Shown: positions 1 to 7,800, counted from the stretch's first letter. The stretch: DNA of 21,050 bases from Kordia sp045105435 (GCF_045105435.1 NZ_JBGCDL010000346.1:1-21050), one strand, 5' to 3'. Translations and numbers: made by a program. Notes: generated by a model from the sequence alone, not told the origin.

Positions 1-603
1 TAATACAGCTTCAGGCTGAACTTTTCCGTATTCACGCAATGCCCAACCAATGGCTTTTTGAATGAAAAACTCGTCAGAATGCTTATGCAATGTACATTGT
101 TTGAATAATTCCGCTGCGTCAGTTTCATTCTTATAACTCAGTTGGCACAAAATTGCGGAACGATTTAGCCACATATTATCGCTTTCAGTATAATGATCGA
201 GCATTTTTCGTTTCTGTTCAGGAAACTGTAACAAATACTTTCCAAATACATGTTTCGCTAAAAAATCTACGCTGTCCCACCAAGAATGTGTGGTAATCAT
301 GCGTGTAAAAAAACGTCCGTCTTCCAATATGTACTTTTTATTCAGAAACTTTTGATACAATTCCATTGCTGTATAATGATATTCGCGTTGTGGTAAATTG
401 TATAGTTTTGTCACCACATCACGAATATTTTCTTGAAGAAACGGTTTATAATCGAGTAGGAGTTCTTTGGTCAATTGCTTGCGAATTGGTGCTTTAATCC
501 CATGAAAATGAAACAAATTGCGCATATAGTTCTGCATTTGCTGCTGATTCTGAGCATTAGCATTAGATTCAAAAACTTCTTGTAGTTTTAGTACGAATTC
601 CAT
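1..603 (-). CDS. DNA alkylation repair glycosylase, AlkD family (3' end outside window)
   Basis: This frame reads leftward from an ATG at 603 and stays open to base 1, giving the first 201 codons; the C-terminus lies beyond the window. It is recognised as an AlkD-type HEAT-like repeat glycosylase. These enzymes remove N3- and N7-alkylated purines such as 7-methylguanine without flipping the base. The residues reported as critical in Bacillus cereus AlkD (Trp109, Asp113, Trp187) fall at the same numbers here: W109 and D113 in THSWWDSVDFLA, and W187 in FFIQKAIGWALREY. The family is about 230 residues long, so roughly 30 are missing. The start is chosen because the conserved alignment begins close to it. 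No partner gene is visible. Upstream, in the 604-700 gap, is a set of short direct repeats and no clear promoter. Family assignment is confident; substrate range is inferred. Confidence 0.93.
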   Translation of the reverse strand, partial: MEFVLKLQEVFESNANAQNQQQMQNYMRNLFHFHGIKAPIRKQLTKELLLDYKPFLQENIRDVVTKLYNLPQREYHYTAMELYQKFLNKKYILEDGRFFTRMITTHSWWDSVDFLAKHVFGKYLLQFPEQKRKMLDHYTESDNMWLNRSAILCQLSYKNETDAAELFKQCTLHKHSDEFFIQKAIGWALREYGKVQPEAVL

Positions 604-616
604 GATGAAAAATAAA

Positions 617-647
617 TAGTATTGAGGTGTTAGTATTGAGTATTGAG
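617..647. repeat. Short direct repeats just upstream of the AlkD gene
   Basis: The 10-mer tagtattgag occurs at 617-626 and 631-640, and its last seven bases tattgag follow again at 641-647. The cluster sits 14-44 bases upstream of the AlkD start. It could be slipped-strand microrepeats or an operator. No matching regulator is visible, so function is unassigned. Confidence 0.5.
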
Positions 648-700
648 AAGTTTCTTATTTCATTCGTTGATAATAAGTAAAATTCGCTTCCGAAAGAAAA

Positions 701-732
701 AGATTGCCACGTCATGCTTCCTCGCAAAGACG
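701..732 (-). repeat. REP-like intergenic repeat (CGTCTTTGCGAGG...GCAATC type)
   Basis: On the minus strand the element begins CGTCTTTGCGAGGAAGC and ends ACGTGGCAATCT. It belongs to the widespread intergenic repeat class with the core TGCGAGG ... ACGTGGCAATC, known from many bacterial genomes. CGTC and GACG, and TTGC and GCAA, can pair inside it, so it can form short alternative hairpins. A diverged second copy lies at 15025-15067. No REP-associated transposase (RAYT) gene is in the window. Confidence 0.7.
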
Positions 733-748
733 TATCAAATAGGTTAAA

Positions 749-917
749 GAGTCTAGTAGCAAAGCGATCTTGATTCTAACAGCGACAGCGGTCTAAAAGC
801 AAAGCAAGTCTAAGAGGTAAAGCCGATCTAAAAGCGATAGCGATCTAAAAGCAAAGCGAGTCTAAGAGGCAAAGCCGATCTAACAGCGATAGCGATCTAA
901 AACCAAAGCGCGTCTAA
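749..917 (-). repeat. Tandem TTAGA-type 17/18-bp repeat array with a 52-bp higher-order period
   Basis: Read on the minus strand, about nine monomers of 17-18 bases each start with TTAGA and continue with a GC-rich core such as TCGCTATCGCT, TCGGCTTTGCC or CTCGCTTTGCT. Three monomer types alternate, giving a 52-bp higher-order repeat with two near-identical copies (792-843 and 844-895) and a partial third (896-917). The array starts on the ggt stop codon: the TAG (916 to 914) is part of the first TTAGA. It ends about 17-20 bases before the REP-like element. There are no spacers of CRISPR length and no protein reading. Diverged monomers of the same kind occur at 14965-15010. Confidence 0.85.
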
Positions 918-2611
918 AACCCAACCGCCTCATCATCGCCACGTGGATCTGCGCCGCCTTCCAGTTTTCCGTTTGATAGAATCAAAATTCCTTCCACTTT
1001 TCCAATCACAGGACTATTTGTAGCATCAACAGTATAGCCAAGTTTTGTTAATTCAGCTTTCAATTCATCACTAAATCCTCTAGGTTCCATTTTTATGGTA
1101 TCTGGCAACCATTGATGGTGAAAACGTGGCTGATTCACCGCTTCTTGCATGCCCATATTATATTCATGTACATTCAAAATAGTTTGCAACACACTTGTTA
1201 TAATGGTGGATCCGCCAGGCGTTCCTACAACCATATACAATTTTCCGTCTTTCTCAACTATTGTTGGAGTCATGGAGCTTAACATACGTTTTTCGGGCGC
1301 AATACTATTTGCTTTTGCGCCAATTAATCCAAACATATTTGGAACTCCAGGTTTTGCGCTAAAATCGTCCATTTCGTTGTTTAAAAAGAAACCTAATTCC
1401 TCGCAATATAATTTAGAACCGTACGCACCATTAATTGTTGTAGTGACCGAAACCGCATTTCCAAACTGATCTACAATAGAGTAGTGCGTGGTTTCATCAC
1501 TTTCTACAATTTCAATATTTCCGTGTGCAACTTCAGAAGATGGTGTGGCTTTCTCAAAAGAAAAAGTAGACATGCGTTCTTTAATATAATTATCACTCAA
1601 TAAGGTTTCTGTGGGAATCGTTACAAAATCAGGATCACCTAAAAAGTAATTTCGATCGGCATACGCTCTGCGTTCTGCTTCTGTAATCAATTGAATGGAT
1701 TTTGTCGTATTATGTCCAAATTCAGCTAAATCATACGGTTCAATAGCTTTCATAATTTCTGCCAAGCAAATTCCTCCACTTGATGGTGGCGACATCGAAA
1801 TTACGCGTAAATCGTCATACGTAAATGAAATTGGTGTACGCCATTTAGCTTCGTATTTTGCTAAATCTTCCATGGTCATAATTCCGCCAGATTGTTGCAT
1901 AAAATCAACTAATTTCTGCGCTGTTTCACCTTTGTAAAATTCGTCACGGCCATTTTTCTGAATGCGTTCTAGCGTTTTTGCCAACTGCATGCGTTTGATG
2001 GTATCTGTTGCTTTCCAACCTTTTGCAAACAACATATTTGAATCGTTTACTTTTAAGAAGCTTTCACGATAATGTTCCAAGCGTATTTGTTGTTTTTTAG
2101 TAACGACAACTCCTTTTTTAGCAAGTGCAATTACGGGCGCTAAGATTTCGCTCATTGGTAATTTCCCATATTTTCCGTGCGAAGCATAAATTCCGGCAAT
2201 ATTCCCAGGAATTCCGACGGCCATTGCGCCAAGCGTACTTTTATTGGGAATTACCTTGTCTGTAATAGAATCGAGATACATATTTTTAGAAGCTGCCAAC
2301 GGCGCTTTTTCTCTGAAATCTAATGAGCCAATACTTCCATCTTCCAAGCGATACACCATAAATCCGCCGCCGCCCAAACTTCCTGCATATGGATACGCAA
2401 CTGCGAGCGCCATTTCCATAGCTGCCATGGCATCAAACGCATTTCCACCTTTTTTTAGAATGAGATTTCCTATTTTAGAAACTTCTTTGCGTGCCGAAAC
2501 CACCATTGCATTTTCAGAAATAACGCCTTTTACAGGTTCTTTTTCTTTTTTGGTTTCTTTACAAGAGAAGAAAAACAGACAACACAGGCTAAAAAGAAGG
2601 ATTCTATTCAT
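914..2611 (-). CDS. ggt: Gamma-glutamyltransferase (lipoprotein)
   Basis: A gamma-glutamyltranspeptidase of 565 residues, close to the family norm. These N-terminal nucleophile hydrolases are made as a proenzyme that cuts itself to free a catalytic Thr. They then cleave or transfer the gamma-glutamyl group of glutathione and related peptides. The predicted nucleophile is Thr374 in ETTHYSIVD. Other conserved positions are the SLGGGGFM loop, Arg100 (DFREKAP), the NNEMDDFS acidic pair D415/D416, SS445-446 in MLSSMTP, and the oxyanion loop GTPGG at 463-467. A lid loop (AKPGVPNMFGL...) is present, as in E. coli GGT. The N-terminus has a hydrophobic segment and the lipobox FFSC (Cys17), so it is probably anchored in the envelope on the extracytoplasmic side. 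Its ATG overlaps the end of acpH by 8 bases, so the two are probably co-transcribed. Its stop codon is built into the downstream repeat array. Confidence 0.96.
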   Translation of the reverse strand: MNRILLFSLCCLFFFSCKETKKEKEPVKGVISENAMVVSARKEVSKIGNLILKKGGNAFDAMAAMEMALAVAYPYAGSLGGGGFMVYRLEDGSIGSLDFREKAPLAASKNMYLDSITDKVIPNKSTLGAMAVGIPGNIAGIYASHGKYGKLPMSEILAPVIALAKKGVVVTKKQQIRLEHYRESFLKVNDSNMLFAKGWKATDTIKRMQLAKTLERIQKNGRDEFYKGETAQKLVDFMQQSGGIMTMEDLAKYEAKWRTPISFTYDDLRVISMSPPSSGGICLAEIMKAIEPYDLAEFGHNTTKSIQLITEAERRAYADRNYFLGDPDFVTIPTETLLSDNYIKERMSTFSFEKATPSSEVAHGNIEIVESDETTHYSIVDQFGNAVSVTTTINGAYGSKLYCEELGFFLNNEMDDFSAKPGVPNMFGLIGAKANSIAPEKRMLSSMTPTIVEKDGKLYMVVGTPGGSTIITSVLQTILNVHEYNMGMQEAVNQPRFHHQWLPDTIKMEPRGFSDELKAELTKLGYTVDATNSPVIGKVEGILILSNGKLEGGADPRGDDEAVGF

Positions 2612-3197
2612 GTTCTAATTCGTTTAATTTTTGTTTGGTAAATTCGATTAATTCGTCAAAAAAGGAAGTGAATTCAGCTTCAAACTCATCATAAAACTCT
2701 TGAAGTTCTACGACAGCTAAATTCATTTTGGAACGATTTTGCGTTCTTCTGTTCATTCCTTCAAGCACTTTTGTAATTCCTTCTATAGAAGCATAACTCA
2801 GCAACCAATTGTCGTGAATCATGTGTGGAAGCAAGCGTTTTACATTCAGCGGAAGCATTTCAAAATTATCTTCCAACAAATGATAAAAATCGTTTACGTA
2901 GGTTTCTAACGGAATGTCAGAATATTTTTTCCAGTTTTTGGCTAAAAAATGATCATATAATATATCTACAATAACGCCGCTATAATGACTATAATTTTCA
3001 TGCAAGCGTTTTGTGCTTTGTCGCACCGTTGGATGCGCATCTGTAAATGTATCGATATGTCGATGTAGTAAAACGCCTGTTTGTACTCTTGGTGGAAACT
3101 CTTTGTATTTTTTCCCGCGAATGCTGTCGGCAATAAAATTTCCAATCTTTATTTCGTCGTCGTTATGCGAAAGGTAAATATGTGCTAAGAAGTTCAT
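2604..3197 (-). CDS. acpH: ACP phosphodiesterase
   Basis: A 197-residue protein of the AcpH family (about 193 residues in E. coli). It is predicted to hydrolyse the 4'-phosphopantetheine arm from holo-acyl carrier protein, turning over the prosthetic group in the cytoplasm. The family-typical features are all present: the start MNFLAHIYLS, GNFIADSIRG with D24, the LHRHIDTFTDAHP segment with H45, H47 and D49, and VDILYDHFLAKNW with D78 and H83. These Asp/His residues fit an HD-like metal-binding site. The C-terminal third is helical and charged. It is the first gene of a leftward pair: ggt starts 8 bases inside its end. The ATG at 3197 is the only reasonable start, because the conserved N-terminal motif begins there. 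A palindromic TAAATTTA at 3202-3209 might be its -7 box but has no matching -33. Confidence 0.92.
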   Translation of the reverse strand: MNFLAHIYLSHNDDEIKIGNFIADSIRGKKYKEFPPRVQTGVLLHRHIDTFTDAHPTVRQSTKRLHENYSHYSGVIVDILYDHFLAKNWKKYSDIPLETYVNDFYHLLEDNFEMLPLNVKRLLPHMIHDNWLLSYASIEGITKVLEGMNRRTQNRSKMNLAVVELQEFYDEFEAEFTSFFDELIEFTKQKLNELEHE

Positions 3198-3233
3198 TTG
3201 TTAAATTTAATAAGAATATTTTTCTAAGAATAC

Positions 3234-3241
3234 TATATTTG
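3234..3241 (+). promoter_or_regulatory. Bacteroidota -7 box TATATTTG for the acyltransferase gene
   Basis: TATATTTG matches the TAnnTTTG consensus exactly. The expected TTG is not found 19 bases upstream, so only half of the promoter is supported. With this box, transcription would start near 3247, leaving a leader of only about 8 bases before the TTG start codon at 3255. Confidence 0.45.
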
Positions 3242-3254
3242 TAAAAAACATCGT

Positions 3255-4319
3255 TTGAAATTTCTCCCAAATCTTAATCCATTACGTTTCTTACTAACAA
3301 TACCTGTTATGCTAGTACATATTCCTGAGTTTTTTAGGAATAGAGGCTTGGCAGCATACAATGATGGTGTTATTTTTCATAAAGGAAGAGAAGCGGTATA
3401 CGTGTTTTTTGTGCTAAGCGGATATTTAATCATCCGATTATTGTACAAAGAAGTCGTACAAAAAGGGAAAATAGACTTGAAAAGCTTCTATATTCGGCGA
3501 ATTCTGCGAATTTATCCACTATACTTTTTAATTCTTTTTGTCGGGTTTCTCTATTACAAAGTAATATTGTCTTATATGGGAATTCCCTACGAAGCGGAGT
3601 ATGATTTGACAAATGCGTTGTTGTTATATGTTTTTTTCTTGCCCAACGTAGCTTCTACTTTATATCAACCTGGTGGCGCGATAGAAATACTTTGGTCTAT
3701 TGGAATCGAAGAACAATTCTATTTGCTCATTCCGCCAATGTTAGCATTCATCAAAAAGAAATTCTTTATCATATTCATATTCGTTTTAACTTTAGTGTAT
3801 TTTGCTATTTTTGCAAGTGATTTATTTCCGTTCTTACGAAAATTTGATTTCTTATACTTTTACTTCTCAACAGGCGGATTAGTAGCGGTATTGCATGAAC
3901 GATATGATTTAGGAAATAAAATTCACAAATATCTAAAAGTGGTTATCTTGGTGTTATTTATATTGTATTTCTTTACAGATTTTATCAAAGGAATTGATCC
4001 AAATGTATACCACTTTATAAGTATGCTATTGTTTAGTTTTGTAATATTAACGCTGAGTTACAGTCCAGTAATTAACATACGAAACAAGCAGTTAAACTAT
4101 TTAGGGAAAATATCGTACGGAATTTATATGTTTCATCCATTAGTTATGCAACTTATTGGATTTATATTGCTTAAATTGGTTGCGAAAGTTGAAATGTCGG
4201 ATCTAACAATAATTTTGCTCTCGTATGGACTTGTTTTTGGCATAACTTTTATAGTTTCGCACTTATCATATCAATACTTTGAAAAACCGTTTTTAAAACT
4301 TAAAAATAAATTTAGATAA
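3255..4319 (+). CDS. Acyltransferase 3 family integral membrane protein (OafA/YrhL-like)
   Basis: A 354-residue polytopic membrane protein with about ten hydrophobic segments, typical of the acyltransferase 3 family that moves acyl (often acetyl) groups from the cytoplasm onto surface glycans or lipids. Family marks: the N-terminal NPLRFLL...VHIPEF with the presumed catalytic His22, GREAVYVFFVLSGYLIIR, WSIGIEEQFYLLIPP, and the C-terminal ISYGIYMFHPLVM and YFEKPFL. There is no fused SGNH domain. The start is TTG at 3255: no in-frame ATG lies upstream, and the next Met (residue 19) would remove the conserved first helix and the PNLNPLRF motif. The TTG is only about 14 bases after a -7 box. It is followed after 6 bases by a GlmM-type mutase, so the two may form an envelope-sugar operon. 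The acceptor molecule cannot be told from sequence. Confidence 0.88.
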   Translation: MKFLPNLNPLRFLLTIPVMLVHIPEFFRNRGLAAYNDGVIFHKGREAVYVFFVLSGYLIIRLLYKEVVQKGKIDLKSFYIRRILRIYPLYFLILFVGFLYYKVILSYMGIPYEAEYDLTNALLLYVFFLPNVASTLYQPGGAIEILWSIGIEEQFYLLIPPMLAFIKKKFFIIFIFVLTLVYFAIFASDLFPFLRKFDFLYFYFSTGGLVAVLHERYDLGNKIHKYLKVVILVLFILYFFTDFIKGIDPNVYHFISMLLFSFVILTLSYSPVINIRNKQLNYLGKISYGIYMFHPLVMQLIGFILLKLVAKVEMSDLTIILLSYGLVFGITFIVSHLSYQYFEKPFLKLKNKFR

Positions 4320-4325
4320 TATATT

Positions 4326-5714
4326 ATGACGTTAATCAAATCAATTTCAGGGATTCGTGGAACCATTGGAGGAAATGTTGGTGATAATTTGACACCAATT
4401 GATGCAGTAAAATTTGCAAGTGCGTACGGAACTTGGTTGAAAAAAGAATATAACAAAACAAAATTAACCGTTGTTATTGGTAGAGATGCGCGAATTTCTG
4501 GAGCAATGATTCAGAATTTGGTCGTAAATACTTTAGTTGGTTTGGGAATCGATATTATTGATCTTGGATTGTCAACAACGCCAACAGTAGAAGTGGCTGT
4601 TCCGTTAGAAAATGCTGATGGAGGAATCATTCTGACGGCAAGTCACAATCCAAAACAATGGAATGCGCTAAAACTATTAAACCATAAAGGTGAATTCTTA
4701 AATGGTGCTGATGGTGCAGAAATCTTAGAAATCGCCGAAAGCGATGATTTCGATTTTGCTGAAGTTGACGATTTAGGAACGGTAACACCAAATGATACTT
4801 ACATCACAAAACATATTGAAGAAGTATTAAATCTTGCTTTAGTAGATGCAGAAGCCATTAAAAAAGCGAATTTTAAAGTCGTTGTAGATGGCGTAAATTC
4901 TACTGGAGGAATTGCCATTCCGCAGTTATTACGTGCGTTAAACGTTGATGTGGTAGAATTGTATTGCGAACCAAACGGACATTTTCCACACAATCCTGAA
5001 CCACTAAAAGAGAATTTAGCAGATATTTCTGAATTGGTAGTCAAAGAAAAAGCCGATTTAGGAGTTGTAGTTGATCCTGATGTAGATCGTTTGGCATTTA
5101 TTTGTGATGATGGCGAAATGTTTGGAGAAGAATATACCTTGGTCGCTTGCGCAGATTATGTATTGGGGAAAGTAAAAGGAAATACAGTTTCTAATTTATC
5201 TTCGTCAAGAGCTTTGCGCGATGTGACAGAGAAACACGGCGGAATGTACCAAGCAAGTGCGGTTGGAGAAGTGAATGTAGTGATAAAAATGAAAGATACC
5301 AATGCAGTTATTGGTGGTGAAGGAAATGGCGGAATTATTTATCCAGATTCACATTACGGACGCGATTCGTTAGTTGGAGTTGCATTATTCTTGACACATT
5401 TAGCTGAAAAGAAAATGACTGTTCGCGAATTGCGTGATAGTTATCCAAGTTATTTTATGAGCAAAAACAAAATTCAATTGACGCCACAATTAGACGTAGA
5501 TGGAATTTTAAAAGCCATGGAGGAGAAGTATGCAAACGAAGATGTAACTACGATTGATGGTGTAAAAATTGATTTCGCAGAAAACTGGGTGCATTTACGA
5601 AAATCGAATACAGAACCAATTATTAGAATTTATACAGAAGCAAAATCGCAACAAGAAGCTGATGATTTGGCACAACGTATTATGAAAGAGATTTCGGCGA
5701 TTGCAAACTTGTAG
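4326..5714 (+). CDS. glmM: Phosphoglucosamine mutase / phosphohexomutase
   Basis: A 462-residue alpha-D-phosphohexomutase. The likely reaction is glucosamine-6-phosphate to glucosamine-1-phosphate, feeding UDP-GlcNAc for peptidoglycan and lipid A. All four mutase signatures are present: the phosphoserine loop TASHNP with Ser106, the Mg-binding loop DPDVDR (250-255), the sugar-specificity loop GEGNGG (331-336) and the phosphate-binding loop RKSNTEPIIR (425-434). The GEGNGG loop fits the GlmM/PMM-PGM group. The N-terminal SISGIRGTIGG resembles the copy usually annotated as GlmM in Bacteroidota, but phosphomannomutase or phosphoglucomutase activity cannot be excluded. It follows the acyltransferase gene by 6 bases and ends 20 bases before an intrinsic terminator, so it is the last gene of the unit. 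Confidence 0.88.
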   Translation: MTLIKSISGIRGTIGGNVGDNLTPIDAVKFASAYGTWLKKEYNKTKLTVVIGRDARISGAMIQNLVVNTLVGLGIDIIDLGLSTTPTVEVAVPLENADGGIILTASHNPKQWNALKLLNHKGEFLNGADGAEILEIAESDDFDFAEVDDLGTVTPNDTYITKHIEEVLNLALVDAEAIKKANFKVVVDGVNSTGGIAIPQLLRALNVDVVELYCEPNGHFPHNPEPLKENLADISELVVKEKADLGVVVDPDVDRLAFICDDGEMFGEEYTLVACADYVLGKVKGNTVSNLSSSRALRDVTEKHGGMYQASAVGEVNVVIKMKDTNAVIGGEGNGGIIYPDSHYGRDSLVGVALFLTHLAEKKMTVRELRDSYPSYFMSKNKIQLTPQLDVDGILKAMEEKYANEDVTTIDGVKIDFAENWVHLRKSNTEPIIRIYTEAKSQQEADDLAQRIMKEISAIANL

Positions 5715-5734
5715 AAATTCTAAAATATAAAATA

Positions 5735-5766
5735 AAAAGCTGTCCGTTTGGATGGCTTTTTTTATT
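5735..5766 (+). terminator. Intrinsic terminator after glmM
   Basis: An 11-bp stem (AAAAGCTGTCC with GGATGGCTTTT, two G-U pairs) encloses the loop GTTT and is followed by a run of T. It lies 20 bases after the glmM stop. The remaining bases to 5901 are AT-rich and show nothing else I can support. Confidence 0.85.
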
Positions 5767-5901
5767 TTAGTAAAGTTATAAACTCAAGTAAAATTAATTA
5801 GAAATACTATAAGCATACTATTAATCGTTCTGTAGTTTAGAATACTGTAACAAAACACAAAATTACGCTACTTATTATATCAAACGCAAGGCACAATCAT
5901 C

Positions 5902-6372
5902 ATGGAAACTACCTATACTGACTGGAAAAACGAAGCTATTCGCACATTAGATAAAAAAACGGCTTCTTTTGACGAGTCTTTACATAAAAAAGTAGAAACA
6001 GCATATTTTAAACGTTTGTTAGAAAAAATGGCAACACATGCTGCTTCACCGAAAGGTTTAGCAATGTTTAAAGCGCAAATGAACGATCTTTTAGCTTCAA
6101 TTCCTTCAAAAGAACAATTTGACAATAAAGAAATTCGACGTGCTTTTTCTAAAAAGAAAGCTAAAATTAAAAATGCTGTAATGATGAAACACAAACTCGT
6201 ACACAAAGGATATTATGTAAGCATGTGGATTCCATTAGGAATGGCGTGTGGAATGCCTTGGGGAATTGTCTTTGGAAATATAGCTTTTGGCTTGCCAATA
6301 GGTTTAGCATTCGGACTCGCTATTGGAAGTTGGTTAGATGCAAAAGCACAAAAAGAAGGCAGAGTTGTGTAA
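5902..6372 (+). CDS. Small membrane protein with glycine-rich C-terminal helix; function unknown
   Basis: A 156-residue protein I cannot assign to a named family. Residues 1-100 are charged and probably helical, rich in Lys and Glu, with repeated KKKAKIKNA-type basic stretches. Residues about 105-145 form a hydrophobic hairpin in which glycines recur every four residues (PLGMACGMPWGIVFGNIAFGLPIGLAFGLAIGSW). This is a glycine-zipper-like pattern of the kind used for tight helix packing in membranes. The C-terminus is a short charged tail. No signal peptide is seen, so the long basic N-terminal part probably stays in the cytoplasm. The ATG at 5902 is the first start after a 187-base gap. The stop codon abuts the stop codon of the convergent gene with no bases between. 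Function is not inferred. Confidence 0.75.
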   Translation: METTYTDWKNEAIRTLDKKTASFDESLHKKVETAYFKRLLEKMATHAASPKGLAMFKAQMNDLLASIPSKEQFDNKEIRRAFSKKKAKIKNAVMMKHKLVHKGYYVSMWIPLGMACGMPWGIVFGNIAFGLPIGLAFGLAIGSWLDAKAQKEGRVV

Positions 6373-6864
6373 TTATAATATGATTTGATACCGTGTATTT
6401 AGTTCTTGTTGTAGCTTTCTAATATGATAGATAGTGATTGGTAATACACTCTCAATACTATCAAATTCATTCTCTATTTTAAATAAATAGGTGTCTTGTT
6501 CCTTATTGATATATGAAAATTGAGTGCTGATATCACTTTGTAGACTAAACGAACTTCCTTTAAGGTGTTTGTAGTCAGTTGTGTAAGTGATTGAGTCTTC
6601 TTCAAAAGTCAGTATTTCTTTTCCGTAGGTATTCCATAATAAAGATCTTAATAAAGAATAACTAAGTCCGCCAAAAAATAGTAACATTATAACTATTGAT
6701 ATATGAAATCCTAATCCTTCAACAAGTCGATATCCTAATACAGCAAACGGAATTAAGACACAAACTATTGCTAAAACTAGTATAGGAATTCTGCTAGCCA
6801 AAGGAGCTTTTACACCAGTAATAAAAATTTGATTTTGAGAAAATGTAACATCAGATGCTTTCAT
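6373..6864 (-). CDS. Two-helix membrane protein of unknown function
   Basis: A 163-residue protein with no family I recognise. It has a short polar N-terminus, two hydrophobic segments at about residues 24-45 and 53-72, then a soluble C-terminal half rich in beta-type sequence (EILTFEEDSITYTTDYKHLKGSSFSLQSDISTQFSYI). This layout resembles small membrane-anchored PH-like proteins, but that is only a structural impression. Its ATG lies 9 bases after the stop of the upstream lipid acyltransferase gene on the same strand, so the two are very likely one transcript. Its TAA stop directly abuts the TAA of the convergent gene at 6370-6372. Confidence 0.75.
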   Translation of the reverse strand: MKASDVTFSQNQIFITGVKAPLASRIPILVLAIVCVLIPFAVLGYRLVEGLGFHISIVIMLLFFGGLSYSLLRSLLWNTYGKEILTFEEDSITYTTDYKHLKGSSFSLQSDISTQFSYINKEQDTYLFKIENEFDSIESVLPITIYHIRKLQQELNTRYQIIL

Positions 6865-6873
6865 AAATGATCA

Positions 6874-7782
6874 TTAATTACTTTCTCTCTCTTGATATGC
6901 TGGCGGCACTTTATCTCTGTGTTTCCAACGTTTGTGTACCCAATAATAATATTCGGGCACTTCTCTTATTTGTCTTTCTAGCGCTCTGTAGAAAAATTCG
7001 GTAGGTTCATGTTTGGCATAATTTGAAATTCCTTTCGGAGTTAAATCTTCAAAAATACCTTGATAATGTCCACGTTTTACTTTTTCAATTCTAAAATAAA
7101 TAAAAGGCATGTCGGCTTTGCGAGCTAATGCTTCTGGTCCATCAAAGCAAGGAACCGTAATGTTCATAAAATCAGTCCAATAATAATGTGCTAATGGTTT
7201 TGGCGACTGATCACTCACCATATAATAAATTCCTAAAACACCATTATCTTGATCTTTCTTGATCGTTTTAAACGTTTCTTTCGTGGTAATTAATTTCGAA
7301 TCTCGCTTCTCGCGAATATCACGTACTAACTTATCAAAATACTTATTGCTTAACTTCTTATAAATTCCGTATCCTTTAAAAGACACATATTCTTTCATCA
7401 CATTCATCCATTCCCAATTTGCGTAATGTCCAGAAATTAGAATGATACTTTGTCCTTTTTTCTCGTATTCGTTAATCAATTCAATATTAGGAAACACAAA
7501 ACGTTTGCGTAGGGAAGCATCTGAAATAGTAAGTGATTTAATCATTTCCAAGAACATATCACACAAATGACTATAATATTTCTTTTCCATCTTTAAACGT
7601 TCGGCGTCACTCTTTTCAGGAAAAACCAACTTCATGTTTCCACGCACAACTTTTTTCCGATAACCAACAATGTGATAAATAATCAAATAGCAAAAGTCAG
7701 AAAACAAGTAAAGTAGACGAAATGGTAAAATCGAAATCAGCCAGAGAATCGGATATATTAAAATGAACGCAATAAGCTGCAT
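6874..7782 (-). CDS. Lysophospholipid / lipid A acyltransferase family protein (LpxL/HtrB-like)
   Basis: A 302-residue protein when read from ATG 7782. The family transfers fatty acyl chains from acyl-ACP to lipid A precursors at the inner face of the cytoplasmic membrane. Features: an N-terminal membrane anchor (LIAFILIYPILWLISILPF), the conserved RGNMKLVFPEKS segment, the catalytic H-x4-E motif in SGHYANWEW (His119, Glu124), a SDQSPK segment, and the terminal PEYYYWVHKRWKHR, which matches the family's WxxKRW-type end. An upstream in-frame TTG at 7803 would add seven residues, but it is part of a -7 box and so would not be transcribed. The gene is divergent from the rhomboid gene and is followed at 9 bases by a small membrane protein. 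Specificity (lipid A versus other lipids) is not determined. Confidence 0.9.
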   Translation of the reverse strand: MQLIAFILIYPILWLISILPFRLLYLFSDFCYLIIYHIVGYRKKVVRGNMKLVFPEKSDAERLKMEKKYYSHLCDMFLEMIKSLTISDASLRKRFVFPNIELINEYEKKGQSIILISGHYANWEWMNVMKEYVSFKGYGIYKKLSNKYFDKLVRDIREKRDSKLITTKETFKTIKKDQDNGVLGIYYMVSDQSPKPLAHYYWTDFMNITVPCFDGPEALARKADMPFIYFRIEKVKRGHYQGIFEDLTPKGISNYAKHEPTEFFYRALERQIREVPEYYYWVHKRWKHRDKVPPAYQERESN

Positions 7783-7800
7783 AGAGATACTAAATTTTGA

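Noticed and set aside
749..917. CRISPR array
   Set aside because: Monomers are 17-18 bases and contiguous with no unique spacers, and no cas genes are present.
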